64,000 nucleotides of DNA from Candidatus Leptofilum proximum (GCA_016710325.1 JADJXK010000002.1:434001-498000); one strand, 5' to 3'. Positions 17,401 to 26,546 are shown, counted from the first letter of the stretch. The notes: generated by a model from the sequence alone, not told the origin. Numbers and translations are program-made.

Positions 17401-18738
17401 ATGAGTAACACAACATTACCCGAACCAAACCGACGCCGCTCCCTGGCCCTGGTTATTGCCGCTTTTGTGGTGGGTCTGGTCATCATGGGCGGCCTGGCCC
17501 TGCTGCTGACCAACATCCAACAGCGCAAGGCAGAAACGGCCGAATACCCCCTGCGCGTTGTGGACATCGATCCGGATGAGCTGGACCCGGCCGTTTGGGG
17601 GCAAAACTTCCCGCGCCAGTACGATGCCTTTCTGCGCACCCAGGACGATACCTTCAGCACCCCCTACGGCGGCTCGCTAGTCTACAGCAAACTGGAGCGT
17701 TACCCGGCGATGATCCGCATCTGGGCGGGGTACGCCTTTAGCAAAGATCACAATGAAGAACGCGGCCACTACTACACAACCATCGACCAGAAAAATACGC
17801 AGCGCGTGCAGCTGGTGAGCCAGCCCGGCGCCTGCGCCAACTGCCACGCCGCCGAAGCGCCGCAGCTCATCGCCGAAATGGGCTGGGAAACGTTTAACAG
17901 CACGCCCTACAACGATCTAAAAGACAGCCTGCACGTTGGCTCCTCCTGCGCCGACTGTCATGACCCGGAAACGATGGATCTGCGCCTCACCCGTCCAGCT
18001 CTGGTCAACGCGCTGGAAGCGGAAGGCATTGATTGGACCCAGGCCAGCCGCCAGGAAATGCGCACCTACGTTTGCGCCCAATGCCACGTGGAATATTACT
18101 TCCAGGGTGAAAACAAACTGCTTACCTTCCCCTGGAGCCAGGGGAAAAACATCGACGATATCGCCAATTATTACGATGACGCCGACTTTGCCGACTGGAC
18201 CCACGCCGAAACCAACGCGCCGATGATCAAAATTCAGCATCCCGAATACGAGATGTGGACCACCGGCCTGCATGCTCAGTCTGGGGTTTCTTGCGCCGAC
18301 TGCCATATGCCTTACGTGCGCGAAGGGGCTATCAAGATTTCTGACCATCACCTGCGCAGCCCGCTGGCAACCATCAACGAATCTTGCCAGACGTGCCACC
18401 AGCAGGATGAAGAACTGCTGGAAACGCGCATCCTCACCATCCAGGACCGTACGGCCGAACTCCTGCGCCTCTCCGAAGAGGCCATCCTGGACGCAATCGA
18501 CGCCATCGTGGCCGCCCAGGACGCCGGGGCCACGGACGCTCAACTGGAAGAGGCGCGGTATCTGCACCGCCAGGCTTCACTCCGCTGGGACTTTGTTTCC
18601 TCTGAAAACAGCACCGGTTTCCACAGCCCGCAAGAAGCCGCCCGCGCGCTGGCACTTTCGATTGATTATGCCCGGCAGGCGCAGCTCTCGGCCATGCAAA
18701 TCACGAATGGCCTGGCCACAACGGCCGTAAACGATTAA
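17401..18738 (+). CDS. nrfA: Cytochrome c552 nitrite reductase NrfA
   Basis: The 445-residue pentahaem enzyme reducing nitrite to ammonium outside the membrane. An uncleaved or signal-anchor helix lies at about 15-37. Haem motifs are CANCH (145-149), CADCH (183-187), CAQCH (225-229), CADCH (298-302) and CQTCH (329-333). By order the first is the catalytic haem, where most NrfA proteins have CxxCK; here the ligand is His, as in a known minority of NrfA enzymes. Active-site Tyr and His are in CHVEYYF and GLHAQSGVSC. AGGAG precedes the ATG. A strong terminator follows at 18782. Confidence 0.93.
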   Translation: MSNTTLPEPNRRRSLALVIAAFVVGLVIMGGLALLLTNIQQRKAETAEYPLRVVDIDPDELDPAVWGQNFPRQYDAFLRTQDDTFSTPYGGSLVYSKLERYPAMIRIWAGYAFSKDHNEERGHYYTTIDQKNTQRVQLVSQPGACANCHAAEAPQLIAEMGWETFNSTPYNDLKDSLHVGSSCADCHDPETMDLRLTRPALVNALEAEGIDWTQASRQEMRTYVCAQCHVEYYFQGENKLLTFPWSQGKNIDDIANYYDDADFADWTHAETNAPMIKIQHPEYEMWTTGLHAQSGVSCADCHMPYVREGAIKISDHHLRSPLATINESCQTCHQQDEELLETRILTIQDRTAELLRLSEEAILDAIDAIVAAQDAGATDAQLEEARYLHRQASLRWDFVSSENSTGFHSPQEAARALALSIDYARQAQLSAMQITNGLATTAVND

Positions 18739-18781
18739 TCAACCTTGGCAATTGGCCTCATCTTGCCGATTGGGCCAATCT

Positions 18782-18819
18782 AAAAAGCCCGCCAGACCAA
18801 CATCTGGCGGGCTTTTTTT
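18782..18819 (+). terminator. Rho-independent terminator after nrfA
   Basis: A perfect 15-bp stem (18782-18796 with 18803-18817) with a 6-base loop and a T run, 44 bases after the nrfA stop. The A-rich 5' side makes it usable in both directions, though no minus-strand gene ends here. The remaining ~140 bases before the next gene hold one ACGGCCGT copy and no clear promoter. Confidence 0.9.
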
Positions 18820-18962
18820 GTTGCCCATCCCGCCGTAATATTTCCGGCCAAAACCGACCAGATTTTGCCACTTTTCCCCTGAAATGGTATGAACAGGGGA
18901 GAGGTTAACGGGAGACGGCCGTAACCCAAATTCAAAAACTTAAAAAGAGTATACAAAACAAC

Positions 18963-20249
18963 ATGAACTTCCAACTTTTACACCCCCGCGACCAGCTCGT
19001 GGCCATCATGAACCGCATTTACCACAATGGCATGACCACTCTCAGCGGTGGCAACCTTTCCATCAAGGACGACAACGGTGACATCTGGATCACACCTTCC
19101 GGCATCGACAAAGGCAAGCTTACGCCCAAAGATATGATGTGCATTAGGGCCGATGGCACCGTGGAAGGGCCACACAAACCATCCTCTGAGTTTCCCTTCC
19201 ACCGCGCCATCTACCGGCTGCGTCCCGATCTCAACGCCATTGTGCACGCCCATCCCCCGGCGCTGGTCTCCTTCAGCATTGTGCGTGCGGTGCCAGACAC
19301 GCGCATCGTCCCTCAGGCCAACCGCATCTGTGGGCCGGTGGGTTATGCGCCCTATGCCCTGCCCGGCAGCGAAAGGCTCGGCGAAAACATCGCCAACACC
19401 TTTGCCGAAGGGTACAACATCGTTATTTTGGAGAATCACGGCATGGCGGCGGCCGGAGCCACGCTGCTGGACGCTTTTCACCGGCTGGAAACGCTCGACT
19501 TCTGCGCCCGCACCCTCATCCGTGCCCGGACCCTGGGCCAGGTAAACACGCTGGCCGAGCCAGCCCTCAACCTGTTTGACCATCGCCACAACCTCTTGCC
19601 AGAATTTGTGCCCACGGTGCACACCAGCCGGGAGCGCGAACTGCGCCAGCAAATCGTAGAGATCACCGCCAGGGCCTGCCACCGCCACCTGATGATCAGC
19701 ACCGAAGGCGTGGTGTCGGCGCGGCTGGATGCAAACAGCTTCCTCATCACCCCCACCGGCCACGACCGGCTCTCGTTAACCATTGAGGACGTGGTACTGG
19801 TGCGCCAGGGGGTGCGGGAAGCGGGCAAACTGCCCAGCCGGGCGGTACGGCTGCATGAAGCAATTTACGCCCGGCATCCAGACATCAACTGCGTGATGAC
19901 GGCGCAAAGCCCCAGCGCCACCGCTTACGCCATCACCGCGGCCAAATTCGATTCACGCACCATTCCAGAAAGCTTCATCCTGCTGCGCGACATACCGCTC
20001 ATCCCCTTTAAGACGCTCTACACCCAAGCCGAAGCTATCGCCGAAATGGTTTCTTTAAGGACCCCCGTGCTTCTGGTGCAAAATGACTGTGTGCTGACGG
20101 TGGGCACCGATATTCTGAATGCGTTTGACCGGCTGGAAGTGGCGGAGTACAGTGCACGTTCTTTGATTGATACGGCCGTTCTCGGCAGCCTGGTACCCAT
20201 TGGCGACGAAGAAATACACGACCTGGAACTGGCTTTTGGGCTTGTATAA
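18963..20249 (+). CDS. Tandem class II aldolase-domain protein, second domain degenerate
   Basis: A 428-residue fusion of two class II aldolase/adducin domains. Domain 1 (about 1-200) has the full active site: E76 in SSEFPFH, H95 and H97 in VHAHPPA and H159 in LENHG. Domain 2 (about 220-420) keeps the fold (ITPTGHDRLS, AVRLHEAIYARHPDI) but has MTAQSPS where the His pair should be and VQNDC instead of ENHG, so it cannot bind zinc the same way. Single-domain enzymes are tetramers; this may be a pseudo-tetramer made of two chains. Substrate unknown; it stands alone, 700 bp from any sugar gene. Confidence 0.85.
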   Translation: MNFQLLHPRDQLVAIMNRIYHNGMTTLSGGNLSIKDDNGDIWITPSGIDKGKLTPKDMMCIRADGTVEGPHKPSSEFPFHRAIYRLRPDLNAIVHAHPPALVSFSIVRAVPDTRIVPQANRICGPVGYAPYALPGSERLGENIANTFAEGYNIVILENHGMAAAGATLLDAFHRLETLDFCARTLIRARTLGQVNTLAEPALNLFDHRHNLLPEFVPTVHTSRERELRQQIVEITARACHRHLMISTEGVVSARLDANSFLITPTGHDRLSLTIEDVVLVRQGVREAGKLPSRAVRLHEAIYARHPDINCVMTAQSPSATAYAITAAKFDSRTIPESFILLRDIPLIPFKTLYTQAEAIAEMVSLRTPVLLVQNDCVLTVGTDILNAFDRLEVAEYSARSLIDTAVLGSLVPIGDEEIHDLELAFGLV

Positions 20250-20386
20250 GCAAGTGCGGAAGATATACCTTGTTCGTTGCGCTCAGGTTTGCTACCATCA
20301 ATACAAAGCACTCAACTGTTCCAAAACGCCCCTTTCTGGCAATCGGCAAAAAGATTCTGAACGAGTGGGGCAAAGCGGCAAATCTA

Positions 20387-20860
20387 ATGGATGACGCTGG
20401 CGACAGCATAGAAGAAGCGGATATCAACGTTTTTCTGATCGATGACCACCAACTGATTCGGGAGGTCATCGGTAAGCTGATCAAAAAGAGTTCTGGCCTC
20501 ACCCTTTGCGGTGAAGCGGCTTCTGCTGATGAAGCCCTGGAAAAACTACCCCTCTGCCAGCCAAAACCAGATGTGGCCCTGGTTGACCTGTCGCTTGGCC
20601 AGATGAACGGCATTCCCCTTATTCGCCGCTTGAGCGAACAGTTTCCCGATCTGCGCATTCTGGTCATTTCCAGCCATGAAGAAAGCCGTTTTGCTCCGCT
20701 GGCGCTGGCCGCCGGCGCCCACGGCTACCTCATGAAAAAAGATGGGATCGATCTGAGCAAAGCCGTGCACCAGGTTTATAACGGCCGTATCTACCTCAGC
20801 AAAGCCATGCAGGCGTGGTTCAGCAGCAACGGTAATGAACCAGAAATGGGCCTTGAATAA
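20387..20860 (+). CDS. Response-regulator receiver-domain protein without output domain
   Basis: A 157-residue receiver domain. Acidic pocket DDH near the N-terminus, phospho-acceptor Asp in VALVDLSLG, Thr/Ser switch in VISSHEE and Lys in LMKKDG are all present. The sequence type is that of NarL/LuxR regulators, but the chain ends after KAMQAWFSS with no helix-turn-helix. I place the start at 20387; an upstream frame to 20270 exists. No histidine kinase is adjacent. It could be a phosphate relay or sink, or a regulator that lost its DNA-binding domain. Confidence 0.75.
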   Translation: MDDAGDSIEEADINVFLIDDHQLIREVIGKLIKKSSGLTLCGEAASADEALEKLPLCQPKPDVALVDLSLGQMNGIPLIRRLSEQFPDLRILVISSHEESRFAPLALAAGAHGYLMKKDGIDLSKAVHQVYNGRIYLSKAMQAWFSSNGNEPEMGLE

Positions 20861-20875
20861 GCGAAGAAACACCTA

Positions 20876-21865
20876 ATGAAAGCGATGGTACTGGAAAAGC
20901 CCGGCAGCCCGCTTGTGCTCACCGAGCTGGCCCCGCCGGAACCTGCCGCCAATGAACTTTTGCTCAAGGTGATGGCCTGCGGCGTCTGCCGCACTGATCT
21001 GCACATCATCGATGGCGAATTGAGCCAGCCCAGGCTGCCGCTGATTCTGGGGCACCAGATTGTGGGGGTTGTGCAAAAATCAGGTCAGGCAGTTGCCGGT
21101 TTCCAGGTTGGAGATCGGGTGGGTGTGCCCTGGTTGGGCCAGACCTGCGGCCACTGCCGGTTTTGCACCAGCGGACAAGAAAACCTGTGCGAAAATGCGC
21201 TGTTTACCGGGTACACACGCAATGGGGGATTTGCCCAGTTTGTAACGGCCGTTCCCCAATTCTGCTTCCCCATTCCCGAAGGCTTCCCAGACGTCCAGGC
21301 TGCCCCACTGCTGTGCGCCGGGCTGATTGGCTACCGCGCCTACCGCTTTGCCGAAACGGCCGAAGTTTTGGGTCTGTATGGCTTTGGCGCAGCGGCCCAC
21401 ATTTTGTGCCAGCTGGCGGTGCACCAGGGGCGTAAGGTGTTTGCCTTCACCCGCCCCGGCGACTCTGAAACGCAGTCCTTTGCCCGCTCCCTGGGCGCCG
21501 CCTGGGCTGGGGGCAGCGACAAACTGCCACCGGAACCGCTGGAAGCGGCTATCATCTTTGCCCCGGTTGGGGCGCTGGTACCCCAGGCGCTGCGCGCCAG
21601 CCTCGCCGGAGGCCGTGTCATCTGCGCTGGCATTCACATGAGCGACATTCCAGCCTTTCCCTATGCCATTCTTTGGGGCGAGCGATCCATTCAGTCGGTA
21701 GCCAACCTGACACGCCAGGACGGCGAGGAATTCCTGCAGCTGGCGCCGCAGGTTCCCATTCACACCGAGGTAACAACGTATCCCCTGGCCCAAACCAATG
21801 AGGCGCTGGCGGACTTACGCCAGGGCAATTTTGATGGAGCGGCCGTCATCCTGCCCTGGGAATAA
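20876..21865 (+). CDS. Zinc-dependent alcohol dehydrogenase family protein
   Basis: A 329-residue medium-chain dehydrogenase. Catalytic zinc site: C38 in CGVCRTD and H60 in ILGHQ (Gln replaces the usual Glu, as in one subgroup). Structural zinc cysteines are in CGHCRFCTSGQENLC. The nucleotide-binding loop reads LYGFGAAAH. It starts 15 bases after the receiver protein and so may be co-transcribed. Nothing nearby identifies the alcohol. The frame is complete and the length slightly short for the family (about 340). Confidence 0.85.
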   Translation: MKAMVLEKPGSPLVLTELAPPEPAANELLLKVMACGVCRTDLHIIDGELSQPRLPLILGHQIVGVVQKSGQAVAGFQVGDRVGVPWLGQTCGHCRFCTSGQENLCENALFTGYTRNGGFAQFVTAVPQFCFPIPEGFPDVQAAPLLCAGLIGYRAYRFAETAEVLGLYGFGAAAHILCQLAVHQGRKVFAFTRPGDSETQSFARSLGAAWAGGSDKLPPEPLEAAIIFAPVGALVPQALRASLAGGRVICAGIHMSDIPAFPYAILWGERSIQSVANLTRQDGEEFLQLAPQVPIHTEVTTYPLAQTNEALADLRQGNFDGAAVILPWE

Positions 21866-21888
21866 CGATTGACTCCTTTTTCGTTTAA

Positions 21889-23475
21889 TTAAGCGATGGA
21901 GCGGGTAACGGCATGGTAGCCAGTGGCGCCATCGGGCCGCACGCCGGATTCTTCGCCAACTTGCAGCGAACCTTCGCCATCGGTGGCGCGCACGCGGAAG
22001 GTGTGTTCACCAGAAGCGGCGGGCCAATCGTAGCGCCACTGAACCCAGGTGAGGGTGCTGAGCGGCGGCAGGCGGAGTTCGGCCGTTTGCCATTCGCTGT
22101 CATCCACCTGCACTTCCACCTGCTGGATACCACGATCGCCAGCCCAGGCAATGCCGCCAATGGGGATACGGCCGTCTGCCAGCCGTTCGCCATCCGCCAC
22201 CGTGTCAATAATGGAAATGATGTGCGGGTAGGCCGTAGCGCTCCAGCCGCGATCTACCCAGTAGCCCGGCCCTTCCCCTTCAATCGCTTCAATGCGTGTG
22301 ATCCACTTGGGCTGCTTCATACCATAACGGTTGGGGATGTAAATGCGCAGGGGAAAACCATGCTCCTGCGGCAGCGTTGCGCCATTCATGGCGTACACCA
22401 GCAGCGTGCGCGGGTCCATCATGTCCGGCATGGCCACACTTTCGTAAAAACCGTCTTCCGCTTCGATGTACAGTTCCTGCGCCGCAGGCTGCAAGCCTAA
22501 CTCTTCCAGCACCAGCCCCAGACGCACGCCGGTCCATTCGGCCGTGCTGATCAGATCGCCGCCAATGCGGTTGGAGATGCAGCTCAGCGTCAGCGGCTGC
22601 GTAACAGCGGGCAAAGCCATGAGATCGGCCAGCGATAACGGCCGTGGGTTGTCAAAAAGGCCTTCCACCTGTAATTGCCATGCCGACTGCTGGATGGCAG
22701 GCGGTCTTGTGTTAATGTCTATGCGATAAAATTCACCGTCCGGCGTAATTTCTGGCCGGGTACCGGGTGCTGGTTCCAAGCGATCTTGCAGTTCCTCAGG
22801 AGTGGTAGCCACGTCGGCCAGTGTCATGCCCTCCCCGCTAGTATCGACAGCCTCTTCGGCGCCGGTATCCACCGGTTCACGGCCAAACAGCCAGCCGATG
22901 CCCCAGGCGCCCACGGTCAGGCCCAGCACCGCCCCACCAAAACGCAGGAGAAAGTGGCGGCGGTCGGGAGCGGCCGTATCTGCCTCGCGAGCGGCGGCCA
23001 GGGCCCAGCCTACTGCCCAGCCGCCCAGGCTCACCAAAATCAGGTGCCAGGCCAGCGACAGGGGCTGCTGGACAGTCGGCAGATTTAACGCCAGCGCCAG
23101 TACACCAACCAGCAGCAGAGCCGCCGCCAGGCCTGCCTGCTGCCCAGAAAAGCGGGTCCGCTGGCTGATCAGGGCAATGACCCAGCCAATCACTACCCAA
23201 AGCAGCACAAACAGCAGCAGCGCCAGGAGTTGTTCAATTAGTTTGGCCGTTTCACTGGTCGATTCGCCAATGTTCAGCAGCAAGATGCCGTTGACGATGC
23301 TGTCAATTCCCAGCGTCACCACATCACCAGGCAGGGCGCGCGCCAGCCAATCAAATAAGTAAAAGGGAAGAAAGGGCAACCGGAGCAGTTGGTCACCCAG
23401 GTAGAAGAGGGCGGTTAGAACGATGCCTACACCGCCACCTATGAGGGCGCCGCGCAGTAATTTGTGGCGCTTCAT
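21889..23475 (-). CDS. Membrane-anchored molybdopterin oxidoreductase, sulfite-oxidase fold
   Basis: A 528-residue protein. The first ~200 residues hold about five membrane helices; then comes a sulfite-oxidase/YedY-type domain (about 255-420) and a C-terminal dimerisation-like beta domain (about 425-528). The molybdenum-ligand Cys is C299 in LTLSCISNRIGGDLI. PRTLLVYAMNGATLPQEHGFPLRI and YGMKQPKWI are pterin-site segments typical of the family. The fusion to an N-terminal membrane domain is known in several bacteria and probably places the enzyme outside the membrane. Substrate unknown (sulfite, S-oxide or methionine sulfoxide repair are options). The gene is isolated and convergent with the dehydrogenase. 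Confidence 0.87.
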   Translation of the reverse strand: MKRHKLLRGALIGGGVGIVLTALFYLGDQLLRLPFLPFYLFDWLARALPGDVVTLGIDSIVNGILLLNIGESTSETAKLIEQLLALLLFVLLWVVIGWVIALISQRTRFSGQQAGLAAALLLVGVLALALNLPTVQQPLSLAWHLILVSLGGWAVGWALAAAREADTAAPDRRHFLLRFGGAVLGLTVGAWGIGWLFGREPVDTGAEEAVDTSGEGMTLADVATTPEELQDRLEPAPGTRPEITPDGEFYRIDINTRPPAIQQSAWQLQVEGLFDNPRPLSLADLMALPAVTQPLTLSCISNRIGGDLISTAEWTGVRLGLVLEELGLQPAAQELYIEAEDGFYESVAMPDMMDPRTLLVYAMNGATLPQEHGFPLRIYIPNRYGMKQPKWITRIEAIEGEGPGYWVDRGWSATAYPHIISIIDTVADGERLADGRIPIGGIAWAGDRGIQQVEVQVDDSEWQTAELRLPPLSTLTWVQWRYDWPAASGEHTFRVRATDGEGSLQVGEESGVRPDGATGYHAVTRSIA

Positions 23476-23631
23476 GGTTAAAACCTCGCAATTATCCTGG
23501 GCTCAACCAGGATAGTCGGCCTTTTTGCGTGTTATATGGTTTAGTCTATGGGGGGAACGGCCGTTTGCCAATGTATAGTGTCATATGTAATCAGGTAGGC
23601 AATAGGTATACAAAAAAGGGGTCTTCAAATC

Positions 23632-23721
23632 CGTGATGCGTAAAACGTGAAACGTGACCAGAGTGACATCACGTTTCACGCTTCACGTTTCACGCCAAAC
23701 CCCACGAAATCCCAAAGAGCC
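23632..23721 (-). repeat. Interspersed ~90-bp hairpin repeat, copy A
   Basis: Read on the minus strand it begins GGCTCTTTGGGATTTCG, then TGGGGTTTGGCG, followed by alternating GTGAAACGTGA/GTGAAGC units, a short CTCTGG centre and the complementary TCACGTTTCACG arm. Copies B (26547-26629) and C (28738-28820) match over most of their length. The first ~24 bases resemble the right end of the ISL3 element at 50267-50290. The 300-base gap 23476-23776 holds this repeat, a terminator and one ACGGCCGT; no gene is seen. Confidence 0.8.
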
Positions 23722-23752
23722 AAAAAAGCCACCCTGTCCGGATGGCTTTTTT
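23722..23752 (-). terminator. Rho-independent terminator of the Ig-like protein gene
   Basis: AAAAAAGCCA (23722-23731) pairs with TGGCTTTTTT (23743-23752) around an 11-base loop, 25 bases after the stop of the minus-strand gene at 23777. The A/T flanks make it bidirectional. Confidence 0.8.
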
Positions 23753-23776
23753 GTATGTTTAATCAAACCCGGCAAA

Positions 23777-24550
23777 TTACCGAATGCTGATGGGGATCTC
23801 CTGAGACAGGGTATGGAACGTGCCCCCGCCATTCAGACAGGTCTGGAACCCGTCAAAGCAGACAACCAGCCGCAGGGTGTAATCGCCTGCCTCCGGGATG
23901 GACATCCACGAGGGCCAGCTGAGCCCTTCTGGCGGCATAACGTCGTTGTTGCCGCCCCAGTTGTTTTGGTACCAGGCCACAACGTCCTGTCCGTTGCGCC
24001 GGGGCATCACCCCAATCGTGGAATAAGGCACGCCCGCGCCGGAAGTGTTACCCACCCGCCATTCATACCAGATTTGCCCCCCTGGCGTGAGCGAGGTGCG
24101 CCAATCTTGCAGCACAAAGCTTTGGCCCACCAGGCCATTGGCATTGGTAGGCTGCGGGCCACTGGGGGTTGGTGTGTTGGTGGGCGGCACCGGAGTATTG
24201 GTAACCGGTACGGCCGTTGGTGGCGGCACATTGGTTGGGGGAACGGCCGTAGCTGTATTGGCGGGCGGCGGCGTTTCCGTCGGCGGCAGTGTGGCTGTGG
24301 CTGTAGGTGAAGGCGGCGGTGTGTTAGTCGGCAGAATTTCTACCACGGCCGGGGGTAAAACGGTGGGCGAAGCGGGTACGGCCGTTTCCGTCACCGGCAC
24401 ATCGGTAGCTAAATCGGCTATGGTGTTGGCTGTGGGCTCGACGGCCGTTTCCCGGTTGTCTTGCAATACGAGCACGGCGGCCACAATCAATAACAAAATC
24501 AACACGCCCAGGGCGCCAATCAAAACGTTGCGTAACGTTGTATTATTCAT
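23777..24550 (-). CDS. Membrane-anchored surface protein: helix, Pro/Thr-rich stalk, Ig-like domain
   Basis: 257 residues. One N-terminal membrane helix (about 9-29) is followed by a long Pro/Thr/Val/Ala stalk (about 35-135, repeated PPTNTP and PTAV units) and a compact C-terminal domain (about 140-257). That domain, QSFVLQDWRTSLTPGGQIWYEWRVGNTSG, looks like the Ig-like domain found in NBR1-type and many Chloroflexota cell-surface proteins; two Cys (VVCFDGFQTCL) may form a disulfide. The stalk contains four ACGGCCGT copies within about 240 bp, encoding TAV steps. Function unknown; probably displayed outside the cell. Confidence 0.7.
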   Translation of the reverse strand: MNNTTLRNVLIGALGVLILLLIVAAVLVLQDNRETAVEPTANTIADLATDVPVTETAVPASPTVLPPAVVEILPTNTPPPSPTATATLPPTETPPPANTATAVPPTNVPPPTAVPVTNTPVPPTNTPTPSGPQPTNANGLVGQSFVLQDWRTSLTPGGQIWYEWRVGNTSGAGVPYSTIGVMPRRNGQDVVAWYQNNWGGNNDVMPPEGLSWPSWMSIPEAGDYTLRLVVCFDGFQTCLNGGGTFHTLSQEIPISIR

Positions 24551-24624
24551 TCACTCTCCTAAAAAAAGTGGTTGGTAATTAGTGGCCGGTACGAACCACA
24601 AGCCGCTAACCACCAGCCACCAGT

Positions 24625-26424
24625 CTACAAGTTTGGCTCCGCAACCGGCTCTGACTCTGTAGATTCGGCAAAGATGTTGTTGCGGATGCCAAAGATATTT
24701 TGCGGGTCGTTGGCCTGCTTGATGTCCTTAATCAGCTGAGTCGCCGCTGGGGAAATGGTATGTCTCATGAAATCCTTGCGGATTTTGCCCACGCCGTGAT
24801 GGTGTGAGATGGATCCGCCAGCGGCCATGATGGTCTCGCGCAGCGAATGCTCAATCTGGCTAAAAATCTCGTCCGGATTTTCCACACCCATGGTCGAAAA
24901 ACCGTGGGTGAAGTAGATGCACACCCCGGTATGGTACAGCTGGGTGATGCGCGGGGAGATATACGGCCGTCCCGGCAAACCATACTCCGCGTGTTTCTTA
25001 AACACCTGCTCGGCCACGGCATCCAGCACGGACTGCACCTTGTTCCACGGCACCGTCGTCTCGTACGTCTCCCCGATAATGTGGAAATCGGTGAGGAAAT
25101 CGCGGATGTAGGCGATGGCGTAGGTGAGCATGTAACCTCGCTTGCCATTAGTTTCGCCACCGGCAATGCCACCATACTTTTTAGCCAGCCGGTTGATCAG
25201 CTTTGCCTGGTATTCCACCTGTTCCTTCGTGCCTTCCATCACAATGGTGGCCGCGCACAGTTCGTTCGGATCAAACTTCTTCACCTTCAGCAGGAAAAAC
25301 TTCTGAATCGCCCCAATGATCGCCTCCATCTGGGTCGGTTCACCCTTCAGCGCCGAGCCGAAGCGGAACTGGATGTTGTCCAGCAGGCGAATACTGGCAG
25401 GCAGCGTGCCCGTTTGGGCCAGCTCGTACAAAAATTCCGTGCCCGCCTTAAACGTGGGGAACACCAGCGAGCCGTATTTCTTTGCTTCCGGCAATTTATG
25501 AATCCGAATCACCGCGCTGGTGATGATGCCCAGGTTGCCCTCGCTGCCAAAAGCCACCTGCTTCGGGTCGATGCCCAGCGACTGGCGCGGCATGGCCGGC
25601 CCGGACTCAATCACGCCGCCTGGCGTCACCATCGTCACCGATTCTACAATGTCTTCGATATTGCCGTAGCGGTTTTTCTTCATGCCGCTGGCGTTGGTGG
25701 CAATCCAGCCGCCCAACGTGGACAGCTCCAGGCTGTCCGGCTCGTGGCCGCTGGTGTAGCCCACCCGCTCCAGCCGCGCTTCCAAGTCCTTGCCGTAAAT
25801 TCCCGCCTGCACACCCGCCCGAAAATTCTCGTGGTCGATCCACAAAATTTTGTCCATGCGGCGCATATCCACCGAAACGATGGAGCGGGTTTCGTTTTGC
25901 GGCAGCTGCAAGGCACAGCTTACGCTGGTGCCGCCGCCGTAAGGCACCAGGCACACATCGTACTGCCCGGCCAATTTAACAATGAGTTCCACATCCTCCT
26001 GGCTCTCCGGGAAAAGCACCAGGTCTACCACGCGATCCAGCGCGCTGTAGAGCACCTTGTACACCTCATCGGCCGTCGTCTGCCCGTGGCTGTGAATCAG
26101 CCGCTCGCGCTCATCAACAGAAACTTTGTCCGGGGAAAGCTGAGCCAGGGCGGCCTGGTAAAAGCCATCGTTCAGCCGGGCCGGGGGCACCGGTTTGTTT
26201 TGCACTTCCGGCTTCAGGTTGTCAAAATCAATTTTGATGTCGAGCATTTCCTCGACAAAGGGCAAAAATTCGTGCATGACGGTGCCAGACAGCGCATACC
26301 GGCTGCCGATTACGGTTACGGTTTTATCGGGATTCAATTTGAAGTAGGTGTCGGTGAAGCCCCATTTGTGATCGTAGCGAATATCCTCGCCACTTGAACC
26401 TTTATCAAGTGATTTATCTGCCAT
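24625..26424 (-). CDS. FAD-linked oxidase, alkyldihydroxyacetonephosphate synthase (AGPS)-like
   Basis: 599 residues of the VAO/FAD_binding_4 family. The FAD-binding half has VPYGGGTSVSC, HEPDSLELSTLGGW and ASGMKKNRYGNIEDIV; the cap half has RGYMLTYAIAYIRDF with the catalytic Tyr region and the triple-His GGSISHHHGVGK. These segments run almost in step with eukaryotic AGPS, which swaps the acyl chain of acyl-DHAP for a fatty alcohol to make ether lipids. An ether-lipid role here is inference; a D-lactate-type dehydrogenase is less likely because of the HHH motif. The frame extends to 26535, but MADKSLDKG at 26424 is the better start. Confidence 0.87.
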   Translation of the reverse strand: MADKSLDKGSSGEDIRYDHKWGFTDTYFKLNPDKTVTVIGSRYALSGTVMHEFLPFVEEMLDIKIDFDNLKPEVQNKPVPPARLNDGFYQAALAQLSPDKVSVDERERLIHSHGQTTADEVYKVLYSALDRVVDLVLFPESQEDVELIVKLAGQYDVCLVPYGGGTSVSCALQLPQNETRSIVSVDMRRMDKILWIDHENFRAGVQAGIYGKDLEARLERVGYTSGHEPDSLELSTLGGWIATNASGMKKNRYGNIEDIVESVTMVTPGGVIESGPAMPRQSLGIDPKQVAFGSEGNLGIITSAVIRIHKLPEAKKYGSLVFPTFKAGTEFLYELAQTGTLPASIRLLDNIQFRFGSALKGEPTQMEAIIGAIQKFFLLKVKKFDPNELCAATIVMEGTKEQVEYQAKLINRLAKKYGGIAGGETNGKRGYMLTYAIAYIRDFLTDFHIIGETYETTVPWNKVQSVLDAVAEQVFKKHAEYGLPGRPYISPRITQLYHTGVCIYFTHGFSTMGVENPDEIFSQIEHSLRETIMAAGGSISHHHGVGKIRKDFMRHTISPAATQLIKDIKQANDPQNIFGIRNNIFAESTESEPVAEPNL

Positions 26425-26546
26425 TTCGCGTTCTCTCTTCCTGGTTTGTGAATTACGGCCGTTCCACCCCACCACTTGTCCGGGCCGGGGCAGCCAGCCG
26501 CCCTGCATTATCAGCCAGATTGGCGATCCTGGCAAAATGTAACCCG

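Noticed and set aside
23632..23700. Possible CRISPR-like array from repeated CACGTTTCACG units
   Set aside because: Units are 9-11 bases with no spacers and form an inverted repeat; same structure recurs elsewhere as hairpins.
24847..26397. 516-codon plus-strand frame opposite the AGPS-like gene
   Set aside because: Shadow of a strongly supported gene; rich in His/Arg/Gln as expected for antisense reading of GC-rich codons.
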